Part shown: positions 23,020 to 33,790 of the stretch, piece after piece
Numbering within the stretch: position 1 is the stretch's first letter
Layout: every line of letters starts with the position of its first letter
Source of the DNA: Parietaria judaica
Lineage: Eukaryota; Streptophyta; Magnoliopsida; Rosales; Urticaceae
Length of the DNA: 64,000 nucleotides
NCBI GenBank assembly: GCA_954871525.1
Contig: OX940870.1
Span: 3,813,501-3,877,500 of the forward strand
Reading direction: 5' to 3'
Translations under genes and position numbers: made by a program
Notes under the pieces: generated by a model
Databases searched by the model: none
Seen by the model: only the letters and a program-made list of their open reading frames with translations
What the model was told of the DNA's origin: nothing

Positions 23020-23382
23020 TCAGAGCTCAACAATGGTCACCTCTTTTTTGGTTTTTGTTCTTGTTTTGAGTATAATTGTCGTGGGTTTGCTCTGAGACTT
23101 TTGTCTCTCTCTGGTTCTCAGTTTGGTGTGGGCCACTACCTCTCAGTGACCAGCTTTGATAGGATCACCACTTACCTTAAACACCAGTCCACTGCTATAG
23201 ATTTATATGTGTACAGCCTTTTCTTTCAAGATTTCGCTGCCCTGTATATTCTACATTATTCCTCCATATATATGTTATCAAATTCACTTCACGAATGCTA
23301 GGGAACCGCAAGTTCGTCTCGGTTTATTTTTCCGCATTCGGTTTTTCTATGGATACGGGCAACTAGCTCCTCTAGTGGTGCG

Positions 23383-23423
23383 GGGCTAATTTCTTTTTCC
23401 CTTGTTTAAAAAGAAATTAGCCC
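23383..23423. repeat. 16-bp perfect inverted repeat (hairpin)
   Basis: GGGCTAATTTCTTTTT (23383-23398) pairs with its exact complement at 23408-23423 around a 9-base loop. It lies ~365 bp downstream of the protamine-like stop codon. Role unknown. Confidence 0.7.
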
Positions 23424-24540
23424 GGCAATGTCCCGTCTGATTTCGAACATGAGGGTTGGGCAGTCCGTGCTCGCAAATTCATAATGCCCAAATCACTGAT
23501 AAAAAGATAACTTAACCAAAATTAGCATAAGCGAATCGGTATAATTAGTTAGGACATGGGAGTCATGTGACAGAGACTGTAGATGGATTTTTTTGTTATC
23601 GAAAATCCCAAAATTGCTTACGAATTGTGTAGTGTTTGTTGCCAAGTGAACTAGGTTCCACACGTGTTGATGACTGAGATCGCAGAATGCAATTTCTTAA
23701 TATTCACCAGTGAGACTATATTAATCTAATATAATCTAATCTCACTTGTCTAGCTGTTCGTCTCTGTCCATTAGTGACCTTTTTTTTTAACTTTTGAGAT
23801 AAGTGTTGCCCATCCATGAGCTGTTCCAATCCAACATCTTTTCTTTTTTTCGTCTTTTAAACCTCCTTAAATTACTGCTTAAATAAGTATGTCACACTCA
23901 TAAATATTGACCCGTGTAATCTTTTTACCATTAACACAACAGTATTTCCTTAAATAATTATTACTTCTCTGTAGCTTCAAAAAAAAAAAAAGACAAAATG
24001 TACTTATTCACATGCTGAGAAACAGAAGCTTTCAAGTTACAATATCATATACAACAATTATTGAGATTCGAATCTCAGCAGAGATTATAAAGAATTATCC
24101 TAAATGTCGTAATCTGGCTTGGTCTGTGTAGCGTCCACGTGTACTTGGGATCTGAAGTTTATTTTTTATTTCCCTTATTAACAGAAATTTATTGAATGAT
24201 TTAAATCGAGCGATTGCTGAAACCGCTAGAGGGTTCGGTTTGATCTGCATAATTATAAATTCATAATTATTTGAGGAAGAAATGTGGATAAGAGGACGGA
24301 ATGTTTGTTGACCTAATCATGATCCATAATGATGACTTTGGTCATAGGCTGACGTATTAAATTGCCCATAAACATGGGTTAATTGATGCCTAAACCGGCA
24401 AAAGTTTGATTATTCTCCGGACCTAAACCAGCAAAAGTTTGATTATTCTCCGGATCTATAAGGGTCAACTGTCAGGTCTTCTTCATTTTGATCTTGATGT
24501 AAAATACGTATAAATCTCTTTCCCTTTTATTGCCATAGAA
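23424..24540. other. Intergenic DNA
   Basis: No gene. A 33-bp tandem duplication (CCTAAACC.GCAAAAGTTT units at 24389 and 24422) lies near the right end. Confidence 0.5.
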
Positions 24541-24549
24541 TAAAATTAA

Positions 24550-25540
24550 GGGTAAACTGCGGCTAATGTACCCAATGTTTGATCTTCTGCGGATTATGTA
24601 CCCAATGTTTATTTTTGGCGGCTAATGTACCCAATGTTTGATCCGTTAGATATTTTCGTGTTTTCCGTCACTTGACCGTTAGAGAGTTATCCTCCTCTAT
24701 ATGCACACTTTTCGTATTTTTGCCATAACTCACTCATTTTTTGTCCAAATTTTATGATAGACCTATGGTTGGAAAGATAAGAGATAGATCTACAACTTTA
24801 GTGTTTTAAGTTTTGTAAAATAAGTTTTAGAAAAATACGAAATTTCAAATACAACGTAAAACTGGACATTAGTTTAATGCAAAATATTTGTTTCGAGCAA
24901 ATTTTAATATACTTAATGACTTTTTATGATGAAACGTAAAATTAAAACGTTGTAGATAAATATTTTATCTTTCTAACGGGTGTTTATTTATAAATTTTAG
25001 ACAAAAAATGAGTGAGTTATGCCAAAAATATGAAAGATGTGATGCAAAATAATCTTTCATATTTTTGGCATAACTCACTCATTTTTTGTCCAAAATTTAT
25101 AAATAAACACCCGTTGGAAATATAAAAAGTTTATCTACAACTTTTTAGTTTTACGTTTCATCATAAAAAGTCATTAAGTATATTAAAATTTGCTCGAAAC
25201 AAATATTTTGCATTAAACTAATGTCCAGTTTTACGTTGTATTTAAAATTTCGTATTTTTCTAAAACTTATTTTACAAAACTTAAAACACAAAAGTTGTAG
25301 ATCTATCTCTTATCTTTCCAACCATAGGTCGTGCATAAAATTTGGACAAAAAATGAGTGAGTTATGTCAAAAATACAAAAAGTGTACATATAGAGGAGGA
25401 TAACTCTCTAACGGTCAAGTGACGGAAAACACGAAAATATCTAACGGATTAAACATTGGGTACATTAGCCACCGAAAATAAACATTGGGTACATAATCCG
25501 CAGAAGATCAAACATTGGGTACATTAGCCGCAGTTTACCC
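24550..25540. mobile_element. Fold-back MULE, copy 2 (inverted relative to copy 1)
   Basis: A 991-bp near-perfect palindrome with the same GGGTAAACTGCGGCTAATGT ends. The perfect 9-bp target duplication is TAAAATTAA (24541-24549, 25541-25549). The loop reads TGTGATGCAAAATAAT, the reverse complement of the loop in the other copies, so this copy sits in the opposite orientation. Confidence 0.93.
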
Positions 25541-26043
25541 TAAAATTAATAAAGTTCTTGATTTTGATGAATTTATTAATATTATTAAAAATTAAGAGTG
25601 AAAAGGCCATAACTTGCAATTATAAGAGTTTACCTTTTTCTTTTTCGGATTAAAAACCCATCATTTTTATCTCTCTTTTGTATTTTATTTTTTAAAATAT
25701 AGTGGTTTTTTTAGGATAAATATATGTAGTTTGTTTTGTTATTGTAATTTTTTAAGGTGTCGTTTTCTCATTTCTATTCCCATTGCTGCAATTTCTGTCG
25801 TTTATACAGCTTTCTGTCGTTTGAAACCTTTTTTAATATAAATCTGTTGACTATGTTCATCACAAGAATAATGAAACACTAATTAAGAAGAGTACAAAAA
25901 TGCAAGCTCACTCTCACACACACACACCACTAAAAATTATGAACATCACGCCACTAAAATCACACTTAAAATACCAAATAGATGAACAAACCAGAGTAGC
26001 TTATTAGTTCTATGGCTATGCAAAAATAACGCGTTGACTTTGG

Positions 26044-29000
26044 TCAACTGCTGTACCATTTGACTGAACTCTCTAATAAGTCATGGTTGCTTCCTGGGAT
26101 TTCCTTAACCCTTGACCCGTTTTTGTATATCTTGAAAGCAGGCACGTTGCTTACTCCCTCCGTCTTCACCAAATAAGGGTAGTCTTCCACTTCCACCTGA
26201 AATCATCAAATCCTTAGCTTCCATAAAGAATTTTGTAATAAAAAAAAAAAAAAAACTAAGTACGATTCAGCCTGGGCGGACTGGGACATAAATTTTGAAG
26301 GGCTAAGTAAATATAATTAAGGGTTAAAGATTAAAAAAAAAATAGTAAGTTTTGAACTTGGAATAGTTTGTATTTATAAATCTCTTATCTTGTTTTGTCA
26401 CCCCCGCTATAAATGAAGAATATATTAATAAATTTTAGGCCGAGTCCGTGATTTCCGACTATTCTAACCTTGAGGAAATTGACGGATGGGAATCTCTTGC
26501 AGACTTGTTCCAAGGCTTGAAGCACTCTCTTTTGCTTGTCTTTGTTGCAAAATAGCACCACAGACATCCCTGCATTATCAGAACACGCGCACAAAAATTA
26601 GTGTCTCTGCCGTCAAGCTAATTATTTTTTTAATTAACATAAGCGATTGACTTACCAGGCGAGGTCACAATGTGCCTGAACCGCTCATTAGTCGAGACGA
26701 AAACCAAATTGGACCCAAATTTCATGTCCTTAACATCTTCGCCACGCTCCCTCTTAAGCTCGATTCTCGCATCGAACAGAGCCTTCCCGACCTCTTCGTC
26801 CCCGGGAGTTTCTCTTATCAGCATTTCGTAGTCTTGAACCGAAGCTCCCCATCTCTCCAACTGATGAAAACAATACTATCAGTCTCTATTCTTGAACTCT
26901 TGTACCTCGAGGATATTAGTTTAAATGCTCAACCAAACGAGGCTTGCCTTGGCGTTACAATTTGCCCGGCGCAGCCTGGCCTTGCTGTAGGTGGGCTGCA
27001 ACTGCAGGGCTGCGGTGCAGTCCTCGATGGCCTTCTCGAACTGGCCGAGCTTGGAGCGACAAGCCGCTCGGTTGCATAGCAAAACCGAGTTGTGGGGTTC
27101 GTGTTCAAGGCCGTGGCTGTACACAGTGCACGCTTGGGAGAACTTTTCTGCATTGAAGAGAAGGTTTCCGTTGGATCTCGCCGACGAGATGGCTTTCGCT
27201 CGCTTCACCGCAGCGCTCGCCTCCTTGTTGGTTGGATCAAGCTGCGAGGCTTGTTGAGCTGCCGTTACAGAGTCCTCAAATCTATTAAAAAATTCCATAA
27301 AATACAGTAAAATAAAAAGTACGTAACATGAATGAAATATAACTCTACGTGCCCAAATATTACTTGTAGATATGTGATAAAGGGGTAAAATAAATTTTTA
27401 AAAAAAAATTGTAATAATTAGGATCCGGATTACCCGGTTCTCTAGAATTGGATATTTGACTTTTTCTGTGTGTACCCAAAATCGGTTTCACACATAAATG
27501 TGTTACGATTTTAGGCATTTGAATTGGGAGAGCCCAACACGGCAAAACTCACTTAGTAGTTTCCTAAAACTCACGTGTAACACAAAAAATCATCCGTGTT
27601 TTAGAAATTCACAAATTTTATATAGTTATCAAATATATATATCTATATTATTTAAAGCTTTTTTTTTTATTAAAACCCCTATAATCCGGTTCCGGTTTCA
27701 AATAAGTTTTAACTATAAAACTGGGTCTTCACCCTCTAAATTACAGGACCAGTTGCGTGTTAGCGAATCCGGCAATTTGGTTTTGGTATCAAAGTTTGCT
27801 AAACAAATCAAGTTTTGAACCCGGTCTCACCCTAATTAATTGATGAGATATATTTTTAAAATACTGTTTGTGGTTAGAGGGGCCAGTACCTAAAAAAAGC
27901 AATTATGGACATGATTTGCACTAATAATATTTAAACCGAAAGGATAATCATTTTGTCCTTAAGTTGATTACCCCTTTATTCCAAATAAAGAACAAGAAAT
28001 ATTTAATTTTTTTTGCCTCATTTGGTGGGTGCCAATCTTTAAATGGAATAAAATGTTGGGACCAGACCAACACAATTGTTGCACGATTATATTAGGTTAA
28101 AAGATTTGTTCTTCTTCTATAATAGATTTGATATGTGGGATAAGTTGCTAAAGTTTGACCAACCTGCCACAAGCCAAGTAAACATGAGACTCAATCATCA
28201 AGAAATAAGCACAAGTAGTCATGCCAAAGAAATTTGTGCACTCATCGATGCTTAGATTGGGTCCTTTTTGGTAAGCTGTGTATGCCTCTTCATGTCTCAA
28301 AAGCCTCAACAATGCCTCTGCTTGTAGAGCAAACACCTTCACAATCAAATTAGCAATAAGTCAAGGTCAATAATAATGTAAAATTTGAAGGGAAAAAAGA
28401 AGAGGCAAAATATGGTGAGAAAGCTAGCTAACCAATGGGGAAGAATTGGCGCCAGAGGAAAGTGCAAAGTGAGTCTCTTTGAGCAAAACAGACCAGTTTT
28501 GTTGCTTCCGAGCTACATGGCAATTCACGAGGCACTTTTGGATGGCCTGAGCAGAGTCAAATTCTAGGGAGGTGGCATAAGAGCCACAGTGTTTGTAGTG
28601 ATGCAAAGCCTTCTCCACCTCTCCGAGCCTAAACCACAACGATAGTATTACTTAGGGGTGAAACCGAGACCGGCAACTCGGAATTTAATGATTTTTTGTT
28701 CCGGCCCTGGTGTTACGGGAATTAAAATCTCCTCCCAGTCTGGGTTTTGTGAAACCGGTTTCTTCAGTAACCCATGCCAGGAACCAATGGCAGACGTAGG
28801 CACTAAAGGAGTGGGGTTAAAACTACCCCCCATATTTTTAGAAGTATACTAATATGACCCTAATTTTTTAAAACTGATTCAAATAAACCTCCAAAATCAA
28901 AGCCAAACCACCCCAAAACCCAACTCTTGAAAACTTAAAAGCACCCCCAATTTTTTTATTATTTTTAATTTTACTTTGATCTTGATTCCGCCACTACTAA

Positions 29001-30017
29001 GACCGGTAAATATGATATTTTTAACTAGTAAATAGCGGTTCGAGAAATATTAGTTTTAAACCATGATTGATTTTTTTATAAAATATATATTAGTATAGTA
29101 TTAAATAAACTATGTTTTTTAAGAAAAAGACTGACTAAGATTCCGGCATCCCCGGTTTTAAACTGCTATCAGGAGCCGGTTATGAAATATAACACCGAGG
29201 CCCGAAACTACAATTACAAATACCTTAGACACAACGAGGCCAAACGATGGTGAGCTCTCTGATACAAAGGCTCAATCCTAAGAGCTTCTTCACACTCAAC
29301 CACAGCTTCAACAAACCGGCCTAGGCCGATTAAAGCCGCACTTCTGTTGCTGCGGTAAACCGCCTTGTCGGAGTCGAGGGAAATCGCTTTGTCATACAAG
29401 CTCAAGGCCTCGCGAAACCTCCCCTGCTTGTACGCCTGGTTTCCCATCCTCTTCAATGCCTCGGGGTCCGACTTATTCGCAACGCCCCGGAACTCGTCGC
29501 TGCAACTGTTTCTCCTCACAATATTTCCCATAGTAGCGAGCCTCGACGCAGTGCCCGGCGTAACGGGCTGCTTCAAGTTTCCCAAAGCGACGTCATTCCT
29601 CGCGAAACCGGCTTTGACCAGAGCTTTGCTCTCGTCGGTTACAACTCTGCTGAGCACGAGAGCGTTCGTAGCCGAGCCCGCAGAGGAAGACGTGGAGCTC
29701 CGCGCTTTATCGGAGTCGGAGAGCCTCCTCACTTGGACTTTCCGAGGCGTAATGCTCGAAGACAAAGCGACGCCGTTGCTTACCGGTGCGGCTTTGACCG
29801 ATGCTCTTCTCTCGTCGGCGGGGAGCTTCTTCGGAGTGTTCGGAGAAGCTCTCGCGGGCTTGCTCTTTGTCTGTTCGAGCGAATAGACATGGGGTTTTCT
29901 GGGCCAGTGATTCCACTTCTGAAAAATCCCTCCGATGAAGCCACACCCAAGCTCATTTCCCGCGCAGTAATTCTTGGCGATCTCTGCCATGGCGAGAGAG
30001 AGAGACAGAGAGTTCAA
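26044..30017 (-). CDS. TTL: TPR repeat-containing thioredoxin-like protein (TTL)
   Basis: Seven exons join in frame: 30017-29224, 28628-28433, 28336-28164, 27281-26948, 26860-26656, 26569-26469, 26196-26044 (TGA at 26046-26044), giving 651 residues, close to known TTL proteins. A second Met at 29990 (MAEIAKNYC) may be the true start (642 residues). The N-terminal ~180 residues are Ser/Lys-rich and low in order. TPRs follow from about residue 183 (LKRMGNQAYKQGRFREALSLYDKAI) and again in exons 3-5. The C-terminal ~100 residues form a thioredoxin-like domain (VSNVPAFKIYKNG) without a CxxC active site, which suggests a non-redox scaffold. Arabidopsis TTLs act in osmotic-stress and brassinosteroid signalling. 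Junctions are GT-AG except intron 4, which fits a GC donor. No disabling change was seen. Confidence 0.9.
26946..26947 (-). other. Non-canonical GC splice donor of TTL intron 4
   Basis: Exon 4 ends NAK at 26948 and the intron begins GCAAGC, a good match to the GC-AG donor consensus. Exon 5 then resumes LERWGASVQDYE in frame. The nearby GTTGAGC donor would put exon 5 out of frame. Confidence 0.75.
27378..27833. repeat. hAT-like remnant in TTL intron 3
   Basis: It begins TAAAGGGGTAAAAT, holds CCGGTT-rich sequence and ends GGTCTCACCCTAA. No clear 8-bp target duplication was found, so the bounds are approximate. Confidence 0.4.
28651..29200. repeat. Degraded transposon sequence in TTL intron 1
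   Basis: TTAGGGGTGAAACCG at the left, followed by CCGG-rich sequence, looks like a hAT-type end. It is interrupted by a second, unrelated insert (about 28790-29000) rich in ACCCCC. No right end was found. Confidence 0.35.
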
Positions 30018-30129
30018 GACGAGTGTGTGCTAAGAAAAGAATGGTGAAGCATAATCGCTACGTGAAGAAATGAGATTAAATAAACCAAGAGAGAAAGAGT
30101 GGCTTGATTGTGAAGGATTCAAATATGTG

Positions 30130-32265
30130 TGACAAATATAATATATAATATATATATATATATATGTATATCATAGAGTGGCTTCCAAGAAATTAAAGTG
30201 GTTTCTTTAGTAGGGTCTATGATATCTTGGAAAAATTCAGAGGGGATTTTCTTCGTCCATAAATCAAATTATGCTTTTTTAATTAGTGATTTGCATTAAT
30301 CATTAACAACCAGATGGGAAATACAATAGAATAATTACTGTTCTAAATTGACAACCAAAGATTGAAATTGATTTGGAAACTTTAATTAGTGATTGCTCGT
30401 TGCATCAAGTGAAAACCTATGCTTTATTGTCAGTCAAAATAGTTGGTTAAACAAAGGTAAATAATTACATATGTGATGAAGATGGATTAAGAAGTCAATG
30501 TTTTGTTTAATGAAATGTAATTTATTCTTGATTTGATGACAAAATTTCGCACGTTAACAACGACATCTAGAATCTAGAACTTATGCGGTTCACGTTGTTG
30601 TCTATCCATTATTCATATATAATTTTATAATTTCACTCAATTAATGAAGAATTCTTTGGTCTTTTTTATATTATTTTATGATGTCTAGGTGAGTTGGAAC
30701 ATTTGAACTCAAAGCTAATTACTACGACCAATCAAATGGCTTTCGAACAAACAAAAAAGAAGAGAATGTTTACCCCTCAAGACTTCTAAGTTACCTAATT
30801 GGACAAGACAAGAAACTAGTAGAGTAAAGACGTATTTTTTCACTTTCACCCAGTTAATTACAAAAGCCAAAGTGATTTTATGATTAGAAGAACGATGAAG
30901 ATTTTATCAAATCGGATTATTAAAAAAAAAAAAAAAAACACATACACACACGCATGAGATGAGCAGATGACCAATTGAGAGTAAATTTATTATTAATCTA
31001 ATCAAGGAATTATTATTATAATGCGTATTATTAAAAGTGAATGTAACTAACTCCTTTAATTTAAGAGAGGAGACCCAAGAATTAGACATTGTTGGTTGAA
31101 GATAATCAATGTTTATTATTGCCAACAACAATCTCAAGGTTTGACAAAATCAGACTATTTAAATTAAAACAGCCCTAACAGACGCCAATTAAGGGACTAC
31201 TTGCTTGCTTTAGGACCACCAACAATGCTAACCAGCTGTAAGTTTTTATTTTTTAGTTACTTTGGCCGTAATACCCCTTGAACTTTGCATATTTTTATTA
31301 CAGTTATACCCTACATTCTTTCGAAAACAAACATATTAACTTTTCTCAATTACTTGCTGAACAAGGCAATTATACTAGATCATCAGCAATTAGCGTATAT
31401 ATTTCTCGAAGAATTGTGATTAAAATCCTATAAATTCAAATATTTTTATTACAAAATCACAAATTAATATCATGTGTTACTAAATAAAGAGTTAAAAAAG
31501 AATAGAGATTAACGCATCAACCAGCGAATTTCATGTAAGAAGCATATACGTGTTATTTATTATGTTTCACTATTTTTATGAATTTAATCACCTTGATTAT
31601 CCTGATCATTTATTTTGTTATAATGGAGAGTTTGGTAGATGTTTTGATATTGTCGTGAAGCGGCATAAAAAGAAGTATTTTGTATGTAGTGTTTTAATTG
31701 GGTCACATTCACATATATATGAGCAACGTACGTTGAAAGTAATAAGAGCATGTGTCGTTCATCAGTTCAGCCTGACTTTGTGTACCGTCTTTAATACTAC
31801 TATTAGTCGGTGCCGTCTTGTGATTACAACACCATCTATCTGTCGTCACAAAACGACACCCAATTTCTAGTCTCACTTTCCATCGCTCACTGTTGCTGCT
31901 CCTTATCATCACTTCACTGCCTTTAGTATATATGAGCCATGATTTGAAGATTATTGGGATTTATCAATGTACTAGTGGACGGCACCGCGCGAAGCGATAA
32001 AATATATTAGTGAAGTTGGATGAAAAAATTATCAAAATTTTTAGATTGTAATTAATTAAAAAAATTGACATCCTCATCGAATAAAAAAAAACCTATATTT
32101 TTTTATTAATGTTATTGTAGATTTCGTTATTATTATAGACATAGTAAAGTCCTGCATTGATAATAATTATAATTATATATAGAGAATTCTAATAAACATC
32201 AAATTTATATTTTTTGGATGTTATTGTCGATTTTATTATTAAATATAAATTGACTATACTAAATT
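30130..32265. other. AT-rich DNA upstream of TTL, no gene
   Basis: A (TA)n stretch at 30140-30172 lies ~120 bp upstream of the TTL start and may include its TATA region. 30335-30510 is the second copy of the dispersed repeat at 1030-1170. A GTGGACGGCACCGCGCGAAGCG-like block at ~31975 is unexplained. The 106-codon frame at 31550-31870 has no recognisable content. Confidence 0.5.
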
Positions 32266-33790
32266 AAGTTCAAAAGTATACTTTAGGTGGAACTTACCAC
32301 CATCTCATTCTCTCAAACTCTACCTATTGAGAAAGGTGGTTCCATTCGAGATTTGTGGCACTGATTTCGATTACTGAAACTATAAATGTAGTATTTTTAA
32401 GAATTTGACGAATTGCTCAATTATTTGCATGTATATGATTTTTAGAGCACTATTTTTTTTAATGAAGATATACAACCAAAATAATTATATACGTATGTCT
32501 TTTCAATAAAACATAATATTATATACTTATTAAGATATATATATATATGTATTTTATTAAATGTTAATAATATGTAAGACCATAAGTCTTAACATTTATC
32601 TACGAAGTTAACCAATTTAGGAGGTTATATATGAATAAAAATGTGACATTAGTTTAGAATGTGAATGAACTTACCACCATCTCTTTCTCTCAAACTCTAT
32701 AAAAATATGTTGAGCGATATAATTGCCCTATTGAGAAAGGTGGTTCCATTCGAGATTTGTGGCACTGATTTCGATTACTGAAACTATGAATGCAATATTT
32801 TTAAGAATTTGATGAATCGCTCAATTATTTGCATGTATATGATTTTTAGAGGACTATTTTTTTTAATGAAGATATACAACCAAAATAATTATATACATAT
32901 GACTTTTCAATAAAACATAATATTATATACTTATTAAGATATATATACATATATATATGTATCTTATTAAATGTTAATAATATGTAAGACCATAAGTCTT
33001 AACATTTATCTACGAAGTTACCCAATTTAGGAGGTTATATATGAATAAAAATGTGACATTAGTTTAGAACTTTTAGGTATATACATGGTTTTTGAAAGAA
33101 AAACATATATACGATCTTTTCTTGCCGTGCATATATTATACATATCGATACATCATACATATACATCGACTTTAATAATAATGACATGTTTTTTTTTCTT
33201 TTTAAAAATTAATTTTCACTATGCTAAGTTCAAAATTATACTTTAGATAGAACTTACCACCATCTCTTTCTCTCAAACTCTATACAAATATGTTGAGCGC
33301 TATAATTGCCCTATTGAGAAAAGTGGTTCCATTCGAGATTTGTTGCACTGATTTAAAATACTGAAACCATGAATGCAATATTATTAAGATTTAAATTAGA
33401 ATCGTTTATTTTTTGCATGTGTAATATATGATTTTTAGAGCACTATTTATTTTTACCAAAGAAATACAACCAAAAGAATTATATATATGACTTTTCAATA
33501 AGACACAATATTATATATATATATATATATATCTTATTAAATGTTAATAATATGAACAAAAGTCTTGATATACGAAGTCATCTAATTTAGGAGGTTATAT
33601 ATAAATAAAAAATGTGACATTAGTTTAGAATTTTTAGGTATATACAGGGCTGTGAAAGAAAAAACATATGTATGATCTCTTGCCGTGCATATATTATACA
33701 TATCGATACGTACATATACATCGACTTTAGTAATAACGACGTGTTTTTTTGTTTGTTTAATTTTTCTTTTCTTTTTAAAAGTTAAACCTC
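32266..33790. repeat. Three tandem copies of a 0.4-0.56-kb unit
   Basis: Units start near 32266, 32667 and 33226. They share AACTTACCACCATCTC, GTGGTTCCATTCGAGATTTG and AGGAGGTTATATAT in order. Units 2 and 3 also share a tail with CTTGCCGTGCATATATTA; unit 1 lacks it. No coding content. Confidence 0.75.

Noticed and set aside
22155..23033. 292-codon minus frame with poly-Ser, and plus frames with poly-Arg
   Set aside because: Shadows of the GAA microsatellite and of the protamine-like gene.
31550..31870. 106-codon plus frame
   Set aside because: No recognisable motif and surrounded by intergenic AT-rich DNA.
32266..33790. CRISPR-like array
   Set aside because: Repeats are hundreds of bases long and the DNA is plant nuclear; this is a tandem duplication.
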